Both the position numbers and the translations under genes were made by a program. A stretch of 64,000 nucleotides of DNA from Hoylesella pleuritidis JCM 14110 (GTDB lineage: Bacteria; Bacteroidota; Bacteroidia; Bacteroidales; Bacteroidaceae), in NCBI RefSeq assembly GCF_000613725.1, contig NZ_BAJN01000005.1:62001-126000 (forward strand), read 5' to 3'. How positions within the stretch are numbered: the stretch's first letter is position 1; each line of letters starts with the position of its first letter. Below the pieces are notes generated by a model. It had not been told where the DNA came from and made no database searches. It saw nothing but the letters and a program-made list of their open reading frames with translations. This document shows positions 55,654 to 64,000 of the stretch, one piece after another.

Positions 55654-56490
55654 ATGAAAAAGATATTATATATAGTCTTATTGCTTTCCCTGTTTATAGC
55701 AGGTTGTAAGGAAGACGAGAAATTGATTTATCACGACAAGGCACGGGTAGAATTGGTAAGCGAAGACAAAAAAGCACCTGCCGACTACTCATATTCATTT
55801 GTTTGGGGAAGCGATACGAGAGTACGTGATACGGTGTTCATACCCATCAGAGTCATCGGAGGCTCATCCAATATTGATCGGCATATTATGCTCGAACAAA
55901 TAAGCGAATACAAAGTAACCTATACATACGACAATATAGGTAAAGTGAAAGATTCGACTGTCGTAGAACGAACAGATAAAGCTGTAGCCGGCAAGCATTA
56001 CATTGCCTTCAACGATGAGTCGATTAAGCCACTCTTGACCGTCAAAGCAGGTCGGGTAAAAGATAGCATCGGTATTGTTGTTTTACGCGATGCATCCTTA
56101 AAAAAGAACAACGTCAGATTACGCCTAAGAATAAAAGAAAATGAGAACTTCGGTATCGGTGAAAGACGATTGTTGGAACGGACGATCATTATCTCAGATA
56201 AGTTAGAGATGCCATCCAACTGGAACTATACGACAAAAGCTTATTTAGGCAATTACAGTACACCTAAACATAAACTAATGCTGCTAGTTGTAGGCAATAA
56301 AGTAGATGATATGTGGGTTGCACAAGTCAATAAGTCTAAGTCATTTGCTATCTATTGGCGAGGGAAATTCATCGAGGCCTTGGAGTTATTCAACAACAAT
56401 CCTGCTAATATCACTTCGGGCTTGGCACCAATGCGAGAAGACCCATCCAATCCAAACAGTCCACTCGTAACATTCCCGACAGGAATATAG
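55654..56490 (+). CDS. DUF4843-family lipoprotein
   Basis: 278 residues from ATG 55654, two codons after an in-frame TTG. The lipobox is IAGC (acceptor Cys18). The body is beta-rich, with SFVWGSDTRVRDTVFIPIRVIG, as in DUF4843 proteins found after SusCD pairs. It is probably a surface-exposed accessory to the transporter, 13 bp downstream of SusD. The 72-bp gap to the next gene is noncoding. Confidence 0.82.
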   Translation: MKKILYIVLLLSLFIAGCKEDEKLIYHDKARVELVSEDKKAPADYSYSFVWGSDTRVRDTVFIPIRVIGGSSNIDRHIMLEQISEYKVTYTYDNIGKVKDSTVVERTDKAVAGKHYIAFNDESIKPLLTVKAGRVKDSIGIVVLRDASLKKNNVRLRLRIKENENFGIGERRLLERTIIISDKLEMPSNWNYTTKAYLGNYSTPKHKLMLLVVGNKVDDMWVAQVNKSKSFAIYWRGKFIEALELFNNNPANITSGLAPMREDPSNPNSPLVTFPTGI

Positions 56491-56562
56491 CCATCGTTCC
56501 CAATGCCTTTTAAGTCGAGGCAAGCAGAACACAAGACTTATCATTCAAAAACATAGAAACAG

Positions 56563-58062
56563 ATGAAACATATCAATATTTTTTTAGGGCTTATAACAGC
56601 TTTCTTGCTGAACAGTTGCTTTTCGGATAATGGCAACTATAATTACAAAGATCCTCTCAACATTCATATAGAAGGGGTAAAAAATGCTTATACAGTAAGC
56701 CCGACGGGAGACAAATTGCAAATAAGTCCGAAGATTTATCCCGAAGGCCGACAATATGACTGCTTCTGGGCCATAATCCCAGCTTCGGCTTCTTGGGGTG
56801 AACAATTAGATACAATTTCACACAAACAAGAATTAGACTATGCCGTCAACTTGAATGTGGGCAGCTACAAATTGCGTTTATGTGCCAAAGACAGGGCTAC
56901 CGGGGTATTCGCCTATGAGGAATATGACCTGCACGTAACCACAGACATGAATACTGGCTGGTGGGTACTAAAAAGTGAAAACGACAGCACAGATATTGAT
57001 TTCTTCTCGGACGAGAAGACAAAAACAGACATCATACACACGGCCAATGGACACCATTTACAAGGTCTCGCACAAAATCTGTACTTTACCTTTTGCTATT
57101 GGGACTTCGACGAGTCAACACAGAAAGACAAAAGAGTCAATGCCGTATTTATAGCAAGCCGTAACGACTTGGCCGCTCTCGATTATTTTACGGGCAAAAT
57201 CATTCGAGGTTATGACGCTCTTTTCATCGACAAGCCTACACGGAGAGAAGTACACAGTATGTTTGCCGGTCCATCGGATGTACACGTTTATGCGGGCGAT
57301 CATATCTACACGCTTTTCAACTCCCGCTATGACATTTATAAACAATTTATCATCAAAACTTTGGGAGACTATCGTATTTCTCCCATTCAACATTCAGGCA
57401 GATCATTACCCTTACTGTTTAACGAAAAGAACAGTTCTTTTTGCAGTGTGAGCCGGTCGTCGACAAGTATCGACTACTTTACAGACGGAGTTCCTTCTCC
57501 TAAAAATATGGATATGGATCTGCTCTTTATGGGTGGTCTCACTACTTCGGCCTATACCCAAGGAGACGTTGCATTAGCCATTATGAAAAAGAAGAAAGAA
57601 GATAAATATTATCTGCTTACCCTCAACGGGCAACCTAATAATATGGATTCAAACCCTATTAAGAAAATAGAAGAACTAAACGGAACATTGAGTGTTTTAC
57701 AAGCTCAACACAGGACATTGAACCAAAACAACCGGATTATCTATTATGCCAAGGACAACCGACTTTATACCTGCAATCTCGACAATATGACCGAATCGGA
57801 ACAAGGTATAAGCTGGACGGCCGGCGAGAAAATCACTTATATGGAATTTCTGAAATACTCTCCTTATGGGCTCGACAGTTCTTGGTTCGATTATTTGGCT
57901 ATTGCAACCTCGGAAAACGGTTGTTATAAGCTCTACCTACATCCTGTAAATGCCGGTAAAGTAATGCCAGCCGTTAAAACATTAGAAGGAAAAGGCGAGG
58001 TGAAACGTGCTTGCTTTATGAGTCAGACACCCCGTGGTATTTATACATCTACTTTATTTTAA
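56563..58062 (+). CDS. PKD-like family surface lipoprotein
   Basis: 499 residues with lipobox LNSC (acceptor Cys19). An N-terminal beta-sandwich (about 25-125) ends in YDLHVTTDMNTGWWVLKSE, the usual junction in this family, and is followed by a propeller-like C-terminal part. Proteins of this type accompany SusCD and DUF4843 and may be surface glycan- or peptide-binding proteins. The ligand is unknown. Confidence 0.8.
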   Translation: MKHINIFLGLITAFLLNSCFSDNGNYNYKDPLNIHIEGVKNAYTVSPTGDKLQISPKIYPEGRQYDCFWAIIPASASWGEQLDTISHKQELDYAVNLNVGSYKLRLCAKDRATGVFAYEEYDLHVTTDMNTGWWVLKSENDSTDIDFFSDEKTKTDIIHTANGHHLQGLAQNLYFTFCYWDFDESTQKDKRVNAVFIASRNDLAALDYFTGKIIRGYDALFIDKPTRREVHSMFAGPSDVHVYAGDHIYTLFNSRYDIYKQFIIKTLGDYRISPIQHSGRSLPLLFNEKNSSFCSVSRSSTSIDYFTDGVPSPKNMDMDLLFMGGLTTSAYTQGDVALAIMKKKKEDKYYLLTLNGQPNNMDSNPIKKIEELNGTLSVLQAQHRTLNQNNRIIYYAKDNRLYTCNLDNMTESEQGISWTAGEKITYMEFLKYSPYGLDSSWFDYLAIATSENGCYKLYLHPVNAGKVMPAVKTLEGKGEVKRACFMSQTPRGIYTSTLF

Positions 58063-58068
58063 AGCTTT

Positions 58069-59412
58069 ATGAACAAAATAGCAACAGTAATAATGGCATT
58101 GAGCCTCTGTTTGTCAGCCTCTGCCAGTGTCATTATACGAGGTACAATCGACTCAGAATCAGGAAGTAAAATCAGCCTTTATGCCATTACCCAGAACTTT
58201 GACAGCCTATGTGCAACAGGCCAAGCCGACGCAAACGGGAGATTCGTCCTGAAACCGACCTTGCCATATAATGGATTCTATGTACTTGCAAATGAGTCGG
58301 GACTGAAGCACGGAATTTACCTGAAAGACGGCAAACAGTTGACTGTGAAATACAGCAATGAGCGGCTTGAAGTAACGGGCGGACTCAGTGCAGAAGAAAA
58401 AAACTTCGCCTCTTGGGCTGCCAAGAGTGCTCAGACCTTTCTGCACGCTTATCTCTTCAATTACATTCCGGGCGGTAAGACTGTCGATCCTGCTAAGTTT
58501 GCACAAGAAATGAAGACATTAAAACAGACGGCCTCCGGCTTGAAGCAACTATTGAAAGGCAAGGGACAGAAAGCCGACCTACTAAGTTTGAAAATCGATG
58601 CAGACCTGGCCTTCTTTATGTTAGCCTACCGAAAGAATCATATCGGGGATGTAGACGAAAACTTCATCAGTAAGGCCGATCTGCAAGCTTATGATCAATT
58701 ATTCCGCAAGACAGCCATTCTCCAACTACCTTATGCTCCTGAAATGCTCGCCTCTTACATCGACTATAAAGCAGAGAAACAAGCCATCAAACCAGAGAAT
58801 TATCTGCAAAGAGCAGAGCTTTTATCAGATCAACCATTACGTGAAGCCTATCTGTATCAAATAGCACGCCAATTGCGTTATTATGAAAAGTATACGGCAT
58901 TACGCCAGTCTTTGGGAGAGCTGCCTTTGTCAACTGCTTTACAGAATGCTTTAAAACCGATTGAGGAACAATTAGCGTGGTCAAAACCAGGACAGACGGC
59001 CATCGACTTCAAAGGTGTCCGGCCAGACGGCTCCACGCTCTCTTTAAGCGATCTGCGCGGCAAGGTTGTGGTTGTAGATGTATGGGCAACCTGGTGTGCA
59101 CCGTGCATCCGAATGATACCTCATTTTAAACGGTTGGAACAAGAGCTTTCCCACCCCGACCTGACTTTTCTAAGCGTATGCATAGGCGTATGGGTAGAGA
59201 CAGACCGATGGAAAAAACTTATCCAGCAACACCAGCTATCAGGCAACCTCATCTTTATCGACAGTTGGACCAAAGGATTCGCACCCGATTATCACGTAAC
59301 AGGCGTCCCACGATTTATGATTATCGACCGAGAGGGACGTATGGTTTCTTTTGCGGCTCCGGCACCTACACATCCGGAATTGAAAGAGATGATCTTAAAT
59401 GCACTGAAATAG
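58069..59412 (+). CDS. TlpA-like thiol-disulfide oxidoreductase with DUF4369 domain
   Basis: 447 residues: signal peptide (1-19), an N-terminal DUF4369-type beta domain (about 20-110), a helical middle (about 115-300), and a thioredoxin-fold C-terminus with VVDVWATWCAPC (Cys343-Ala-Pro-Cys346) and the cis-Pro loop GVPRFMIID. It should reduce or isomerise disulfides in the periplasm. As last gene of the SusCD operon (6-bp gap) it may act on cysteine-containing cargo or on the surface lipoproteins. Confidence 0.88.
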   Translation: MNKIATVIMALSLCLSASASVIIRGTIDSESGSKISLYAITQNFDSLCATGQADANGRFVLKPTLPYNGFYVLANESGLKHGIYLKDGKQLTVKYSNERLEVTGGLSAEEKNFASWAAKSAQTFLHAYLFNYIPGGKTVDPAKFAQEMKTLKQTASGLKQLLKGKGQKADLLSLKIDADLAFFMLAYRKNHIGDVDENFISKADLQAYDQLFRKTAILQLPYAPEMLASYIDYKAEKQAIKPENYLQRAELLSDQPLREAYLYQIARQLRYYEKYTALRQSLGELPLSTALQNALKPIEEQLAWSKPGQTAIDFKGVRPDGSTLSLSDLRGKVVVVDVWATWCAPCIRMIPHFKRLEQELSHPDLTFLSVCIGVWVETDRWKKLIQQHQLSGNLIFIDSWTKGFAPDYHVTGVPRFMIIDREGRMVSFAAPAPTHPELKEMILNALK

Positions 59413-59418
59413 ACAGTA

Positions 59419-59640
59419 CATATAACGTGGGTTCGATAAATTTATCAACGGATGGGACATCGTATTTCAAGAATATCAGTATCTACGGTATCTAAAGAGC
59501 AATGTTCATCACTGTTCCGTTGCGGCATTAGTCGTAACCCCGTTGCTATGATTGCCGTAACTCCGTTACGACTTTCACCCTTGTTTAGAAGGGAGTTTGC
59601 ATCGAACTCATATTAAAATACGATCTTAGATATAACGCTA
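59419..59640. repeat. Dispersed MITE-like element, copy 2 (inverted)
   Basis: Reverse-complement relative of 49242-49428. Its inverted ends are TATAACGTGGGTTCGATAAA at 59421 and, complemented, TTTTAATATGAGTTCGATGC at 59617; the flank TCTTAGATATAACGC also corresponds to GCGTTACATCTAAGA at 49242. Several GTTACGAC/GTCGTAAC segments lie inside. It follows directly after the TlpA-like gene. Confidence 0.6.
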
Positions 59641-59680
59641 AACAGCAGGTTGTAAAATAATCTGCTGTTTAGCGTTTTTA
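59634..59680 (+). terminator. Terminator of the SusCD operon
   Basis: Perfect 14-bp stem AACGCTAAACAGCA / TGCTGTTTAGCGTT (59634-59647 with 59663-59676), then TTTA. Confidence 0.75.
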
Positions 59681-59740
59681 GGAGATTCTGGATCCGAAAG
59701 ACCTATCCATCAAACGAGAAGTCCGGAACCTCTGCTCGAC

Positions 59741-59775
59741 AAGTCCCGGAGTACTGCCCCACTACTCTGGGACTT
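59741..59775. other. Hairpin at the broken end of the IS relic
   Basis: AAGTCCCGGAGTA (59741-59753) pairs with TACTCTGGGACTT (59763-59775) with one mismatch, loop 9 nt. It may be a fragment of the element or its target. Confidence 0.4.
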
Positions 59776-59789
59776 CTCACAGCCAATCA

Positions 59790-60352
59790 TACACGCTCAT
59801 CCCTGTCATTCACGTTAGCCGGTGTGAAACAGAAGGTTATGATGTCTCCCGTATCATTGCAGAGTAAGTGCAGCTTGAATCCATAGCACCATCATCGTGC
59901 CTTTCCCGCTCTTGACAAAGCTGTCAAAGACCTTGTTGAAATATCGTCTTGCATTGTGGTATACAGGACTCATCGCGCTGTCTACAAAGCTGATTCCCGA
60001 ACACCGACAACAGGAATAGATTCTCATAAAAGCCACCATTTGGAAAAATACGCGGGGCAGAAGCTCCACGAAACGGTTGTAGGACACGGCGGAGGGAAAA
60101 TAACCGCTCAAACACTCCCTGATAAAGAACAGATAATAATGCTTGAAATTATGGAAAGGCCCAAAATGATAGCACAGAAGAATAGTCCTAATCTCACTCT
60201 CGGACATGCGTCCCTTACGATGACAAAAGTGTCTATACTCCTGGTCAGTGGGAGGGGAGTATCTGGAGGCTTTTACTCAAGTCTGTACCCAAATTCTTGC
60301 AAAATTCATCGATAATACAGAAAATCTCTGTAACTTTGTCTATGGTAATCAT
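59790..60352 (-). pseudogene. IS982-family transposase relic
   Basis: Read on the minus strand from ATG 60352, frame 1 gives MITIDKVTEIFCIIDEFC... and stops after ILPSH. A second frame continues MSESEIRTILLCYHFGPFHNFKHYYLFFIREC ... SFVDSAMSPVYHNARRYFNKVF, and a third continues YGFKLHLLCNDTGDIITFC up to about 59790, where similarity ends. These blocks match IS982-family transposases as I remember them from Prevotella and Porphyromonas; SFVDS holds the first Asp of the DDE triad. At least two frameshifts and loss of the C-terminal third make it inactive. I did not find clean terminal inverted repeats. Confidence 0.85.
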
Positions 60353-60678
60353 CGCTTATATATTTTGTAATTAATTGATTTTCAACTATAAAAAATACAA
60401 AAAAGTAAGTGAGATTACTAACTTTTCAGACAACGTTCTTATCCAGAACTAACGTAGTGATAATGTCCTTGCCCGCACAGGTAAACATTGAGCCCCCTCT
60501 ACCGTGGCACCGAACGTACGCATTATACAACCTACCACGACCCCTCCAAAGAAAGAGAATAGTAACTAATATTCTCTCAGGACCAACAATTACCTTCCCT
60601 TAGAGACGACAATCAGCATTCTTTAGGAACAAGGGGATCAAACCAACTAAGGAGACAAGGAAGATGATTACAGACGAA

Positions 60679-60758
60679 CTAATTCGCGTGCTTCCTCGTC
60701 AACTCGTTTACCTATCCACTCATTTACTCGTCCACTTATTCTCTCGCCAATTAGTATT
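60679..60758. repeat. Degenerate 8-bp tandem repeat
   Basis: About ten octamers in register: CTCGTCAA (60695), CTCGTTTA, CCTATCCA, CTCATTTA, CTCGTCCA, CTTATTCT, CTCGCCAA and weaker neighbours; consensus CTCRTYYA. It ends at the symporter promoter. The stretch 60353-60678 shows no gene. Confidence 0.55.
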
Positions 60759-60765
60759 TTTTTAT

Positions 60766-60773
60766 TATCTTTG
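60766..60773 (+). promoter_or_regulatory. -7 box of the symporter gene
   Basis: TATCTTTG in the same 21-bp context as the SusC promoter, 8 bp before the ATG at 60782. Confidence 0.6.
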
Positions 60774-60781
60774 TCCCCAAT

Positions 60782-62218
60782 ATGATGATAATATTAACTG
60801 TAACGGCCTACTTCTGTTTGTTGCTATTATTCAGTAGATTGACATCCCGAAAGGCTGACAATAAAACGTTTTATCGGGGTAATCGTCGTTCGCCTTGGTA
60901 TATGGTAGCATTCGGAATGGTAGGTGCATCGATCTCGGGTGTGACTTTCATTTCTGTACCGGGTATGGTCAACAAAATCGATATGACCTATATGCAGACT
61001 TGCATCGGTTTTATTTTCGGCTATTTTGCTGTGGCTTTCTTGCTGCTTCCCGTGTATTACCGACTCAATCTGACCAGTATTTACACCTATCTCCACAACC
61101 GATTAGGGAGACGGGCACACAAAACCGGATCTTCATTTTTCCTCTTATCTAAGATGACCGGTGCCGCTGTACGCTTCTATGTGATGTGTATCATCCTCCA
61201 ACGCTTTGTCTTCGATGCCGCAGGTATTCCTTTTGCAGTGACAGTCTTAGTAATGGTAGCACTGATATGGCTTTACACCCGTCGCGGCGGAATCAAAACC
61301 TTAGTGTGGACCGACTCTTTCCAAACCTTGTGTATGTTCATCTCACTCATCCTTATCATATATAATGTGACAACTGAGATGAATCTAAGTATTCCAGAAA
61401 CAGTGCAAGCCATCTATACAGACAGTCGAAGCAAGATTTTCGTTTTTAACGATTGGGTATCTACACAAAACTTTTGGAAACAGTTTCTCAGCGGTATTTT
61501 CATTGTGATCGTAATGACAGGACTTGACCAAGATATGATGCAGAAAAACCTCACTTGCAAAACTTTACGCGAAGCACAAAAAGATATGTGCACTTATGGG
61601 TTCGCTTTCGTTCCGGTCAACCTGCTGTTTCTGGGATTAGGCGTGCTGTTGTCGATGTTGGCTCTGCGTACGGGAACACCACTGCCAACTTCCGGTGACG
61701 AACTGTTGCCGATGTTTGCAGCCACGGGGCAATTAGGGAACACGGTACTGATCTTATTCACCCTCGGTATCGTTGCCGCCTCATTCAGCAGTGCCGACTC
61801 TGCACTTACAGCTCTGACCACGATCTTTTGCATAGACATCTGCGGACGTGAAGATGACGAAAAACTGCGTAAACGGGCTCATCTACTCATCTCGGTTTTA
61901 TTCGTCGTATTTATTTTACTCTTCCGAATACTCAATTCCACAAGTGTCATTGACGTCATTTACATTCTCTGTTCTTATACTTACGGCCCACTCCTCGGAC
62001 TTTTCGCTTTCGGATTGCTGACCAAGCACAGTACTAACGACCGACTTGTACCTTTCATCGCCATTGCATCGCCCGTGTTATGTTTCCTCATTGAGGCGCT
62101 GACACGCCGCATCACGGGCTATCAGTTCGGCTATGAATTGCTAATACTCAATGGTCTCCTTACTTTCATCGGCCTGTATCTCTGTGGCGAGAAAAAAGAA
62201 ATGAAAAAACAGATATAA
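60782..62218 (+). CDS. Sodium:solute symporter (SSS family)
   Basis: 478 residues, about 13 hydrophobic helices. Family features are the N-terminal TFYRGNRRSPWYMVAFGMVGASISGVTFISVPG, TDSFQTLCMF, and FTLGIVAASFSSADSALTALTTIF, whose serines form the predicted Na2 sodium site. It imports a small solute with sodium; the substrate (sugar, sialic acid, amino acid or other) cannot be told. The start is the first of two adjacent ATGs. cas13b begins 64 bp downstream with its own promoter. Confidence 0.9.
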   Translation: MMIILTVTAYFCLLLLFSRLTSRKADNKTFYRGNRRSPWYMVAFGMVGASISGVTFISVPGMVNKIDMTYMQTCIGFIFGYFAVAFLLLPVYYRLNLTSIYTYLHNRLGRRAHKTGSSFFLLSKMTGAAVRFYVMCIILQRFVFDAAGIPFAVTVLVMVALIWLYTRRGGIKTLVWTDSFQTLCMFISLILIIYNVTTEMNLSIPETVQAIYTDSRSKIFVFNDWVSTQNFWKQFLSGIFIVIVMTGLDQDMMQKNLTCKTLREAQKDMCTYGFAFVPVNLLFLGLGVLLSMLALRTGTPLPTSGDELLPMFAATGQLGNTVLILFTLGIVAASFSSADSALTALTTIFCIDICGREDDEKLRKRAHLLISVLFVVFILLFRILNSTSVIDVIYILCSYTYGPLLGLFAFGLLTKHSTNDRLVPFIAIASPVLCFLIEALTRRITGYQFGYELLILNGLLTFIGLYLCGEKKEMKKQI

Positions 62219-62222
62219 TTTA

Positions 62223-62253
62223 TTGCAATATAAAAAGAAAAATCGTATATTTG
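62223..62253 (+). promoter_or_regulatory. Promoter of cas13b
   Basis: TTG (62223-62225), 20-bp spacer, TATATTTG (62246-62253), 29 bp before the cas13b ATG. It gives a leader of about 25 nt. Confidence 0.65.
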
Positions 62254-62282
62254 CCAAAACCAATATTATATAAATAGTGAGA

Positions 62283-64000
62283 ATGGAAAACGATAAAAGA
62301 CTCGAAGAATCAACTTGCTACACGTTAAACGACAAGCATTTTTGGGCGGCATTCCTTAATTTGGCACGCCACAATGTCTATATTACTATCAATCATATTA
62401 ACAAACTGCTGGAAATACGACAAATCGACAATGACGAGAAGGTATTAGATATTAAAGCTCTTTGGCAAAAAGTTGATAAAGACATTAATCAGAAAGCTCG
62501 GCTAAGAGAACTGATGATAAAACACTTCCCATTCTTGGAAGCTGCAATATACAGCAATAACAAAGAAGATAAGGAAGAAGTAAAAGAAGAAAAACAAGCC
62601 AAAGCCCAATCGTTTAAAAGTCTGAAGGATTGTTTATTTCTATTTTTAGAGAAACTTCAAGAAGCAAGAAACTATTATTCTCATTATAAGTCTTCTGAAT
62701 CTTCAAAAGAACCAGAGTTTGAGGAAGGACTATTGGAAAAGATGTATAATACCTTTGGTGTAAGTATCCGCTTAGTAAAAGAAGATTACCAATATAACAA
62801 AGATATAGACCCTGAAAAAGACTTCAAGCATCTTGAAAGAAAAGAAGATTTCAATTATCTTTTTACAGATAAAGATAACAAAGGAAAGATAACCAAAAAC
62901 GGTTTGCTCTTCTTTGTTTCTTTATTCCTTGAAAAGAAAGATGCAATATGGATGCAGCAAAAACTCAGAGGCTTCAAAGATAATAGGGGGAACAAAGAGA
63001 AAATGACCCACGAGGTATTTTGCAGGAGCCGAATGCTCTTGCCAAAAATACGATTGGAAAGCACGCAAACACAAGACTGGATATTGCTCGATATGCTCAA
63101 CGAGCTGATTCGTTGCCCCAAATCGCTGTATGAACGCCTGCAAGGAGCATACAGAGAAAAGTTCAAAGTTCCCTTCGATTCCATAGACGAGGACTACGAT
63201 GCCGAACAAGAGCCTTTCAGAAACACATTGGTAAGACACCAAGACCGTTTCCCTTACTTTGCATTGCGCTATTTCGACTATAACGAGATATTCAAAAATC
63301 TTCGTTTCCAAATAGACTTGGGCACCTATCATTTCTCCATTTATAAGAAACTAATCGGTGATAATAAGGAAGACCGCCACCTTACGCACAAGTTATATGG
63401 TTTTGAACGCATACAAGAGTTTGCCAAGCAGAAGCGACCCAATGAGTGGCAAGCACTCGTAAAGGACTTAGATATTTACGAAACTTCAAACGAACAGTAT
63501 ATCTCAGAAACCACACCGCATTATCATTTGGAGAACCAAAAGATAGGCATTAGATTTAAGAATAAGAAGGATAAAATTTGGCCATCACTCGAAACAAATG
63601 GCAAAGAGAATGAAAAAAGCAAGTATAATCTTGATAAATCATTCCAAGCAGAGGCTTTCTTGAGCATACATGAGCTACTACCGATGATGTTCTACGATCT
63701 GTTGTTAAAGAAGGAAGAACCTAATAATGACGAAAAAAATGCAAGTATTGTAGAAGGCTTTATCAAAAAAGAAATCAAAAGGATGTATGCTATCTACGAT
63801 GCTTTTGCTAATGAAGAGATAAACAGCAAAGAAGGATTAGAAGAATACTGTAAGAATAAAGGATTCCAAGAAAGACATCTGCCCAAACAGATGATAGCCA
63901 TATTGACAAACAAGTCTAAAAATATGGCAGAAAAGGCCAAACGCAAGCAAAAGGAAATGATAAAGGACACCAAGAAACGGCTTGCTACTCTTGATAAACA
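62283..64000 (+). CDS. cas13b: CRISPR effector Cas13b, type VI-B (3' half outside window)
   Basis: 572 codons are open without interruption to the right edge; known Cas13b proteins have about 1,100-1,200 residues. The start MENDKRLEESTCYTLNDKHFW and FLNLARHNVYITINHIN are Cas13b hallmarks. The first HEPN nuclease motif is intact: Arg129-Asn-Tyr-Tyr-Ser-His134 in LQEARNYYSHYK. Further typical blocks are LLFFVSLFLEKKDAIWMQ, TLVRHQDRFPYFALRYFDYNEIF and QIDLGTYHFSIYKK, then the Lys-rich region near 550-570. It is a crRNA-guided RNA nuclease that also processes its own crRNA. No cas1 or cas2 lies upstream, as usual for type VI-B. The second HEPN motif, any csx27/csx28 and the array must lie to the right. 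Confidence 0.95.
   Translation, partial: MENDKRLEESTCYTLNDKHFWAAFLNLARHNVYITINHINKLLEIRQIDNDEKVLDIKALWQKVDKDINQKARLRELMIKHFPFLEAAIYSNNKEDKEEVKEEKQAKAQSFKSLKDCLFLFLEKLQEARNYYSHYKSSESSKEPEFEEGLLEKMYNTFGVSIRLVKEDYQYNKDIDPEKDFKHLERKEDFNYLFTDKDNKGKITKNGLLFFVSLFLEKKDAIWMQQKLRGFKDNRGNKEKMTHEVFCRSRMLLPKIRLESTQTQDWILLDMLNELIRCPKSLYERLQGAYREKFKVPFDSIDEDYDAEQEPFRNTLVRHQDRFPYFALRYFDYNEIFKNLRFQIDLGTYHFSIYKKLIGDNKEDRHLTHKLYGFERIQEFAKQKRPNEWQALVKDLDIYETSNEQYISETTPHYHLENQKIGIRFKNKKDKIWPSLETNGKENEKSKYNLDKSFQAEAFLSIHELLPMMFYDLLLKKEEPNNDEKNASIVEGFIKKEIKRMYAIYDAFANEEINSKEGLEEYCKNKGFQERHLPKQMIAILTNKSKNMAEKAKRKQKEMIKDTKKRLATLDK

Noticed and set aside
59956..60315. A 119-residue plus-strand ORF in the junk region
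   Set aside because: It is antisense to the IS982 transposase relic, whose reading frames explain the sequence.
9825..62372. Other TTGGCACG strings (near 9826, 29357 and 62357) as sigma-54 promoters
   Set aside because: All lie inside coding sequence and lack the TTGC box at the right distance.

Overview
The window is about 64 kb of a Bacteroidota chromosome, most probably Prevotella in the broad sense. The evidence is: many promoters of the Bacteroidota type (-33 TTTG, 18-21 bp spacer, -7 TAnnTTTG); an RprXY-like two-component system; a bacterial serine palmitoyltransferase; a second EF-G with a changed G3 motif; a SusC/SusD locus; and, at the right edge, a Cas13b whose sequence resembles those I remember from Prevotella intermedia and P. 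falsenii. No database search was possible, so the species is an inference.

Layout. 1-1.3 kb: end of a surface-polysaccharide locus (Wzz-like protein, phosphoglycosyltransferase). 1.6-4 kb: rprXY-like pair. 4.4-10.5 kb: EF-G2, hemW with a small membrane protein, uraA, tcdA. 10.9-16.9 kb: a minus-strand operon, DUF4837 - pdxA - flippase-like - sigma-54 activator - lptE - TPR protein - secG. 17-25.3 kb: rlmN, a HIT-like/SpoIID fusion with an AmpG-like transporter, agmatine-to-putrescine genes (aguA, aguB), a FetAB-like ABC exporter. 25.4-38.6 kb: a small-ORF or small-RNA unit, dapA, truA, comEC, a flavodoxin-ferredoxin protein, an M6 protease, yggS, DUF4494, an OmpH-like protein, pepD, and htpG behind a sigma-54-type promoter. 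38.6-42.8 kb: three tRNAs, a divergent spt / lipid-kinase pair, trmN6. 42.9-50.4 kb: lon - tgt - lptG - rhlE, then rplU-rpmA. 51-59.4 kb: a SusCD nutrient-uptake operon ending in a TlpA-like protein. 59.4-60.8 kb: an eroded junk region with an IS982 relic. 60.8-64 kb: a sodium:solute symporter and the first 572 codons of cas13b, cut by the window edge.

Main points. (1) Type VI-B CRISPR effector cas13b starts at 62283 with its own promoter and an intact first HEPN motif; its second HEPN domain, any csx27/csx28 and the CRISPR array lie beyond the window. (2) A family of intergenic repeats with a 22-bp period and a TAACNGTTA core occurs in six arrays (31 units); several arrays fold into long hairpins, one with a perfect 41-bp stem. 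I do not recognise this family. (3) htpG has a textbook sigma-54 promoter directly downstream of the largest array, and a sigma-54 activator gene lies elsewhere in the window. (4) Six genes, lon and truA among them, each carry one frameshift that a 1- or 2-base insertion would repair. This looks more like indel error in the sequence than six real mutations.
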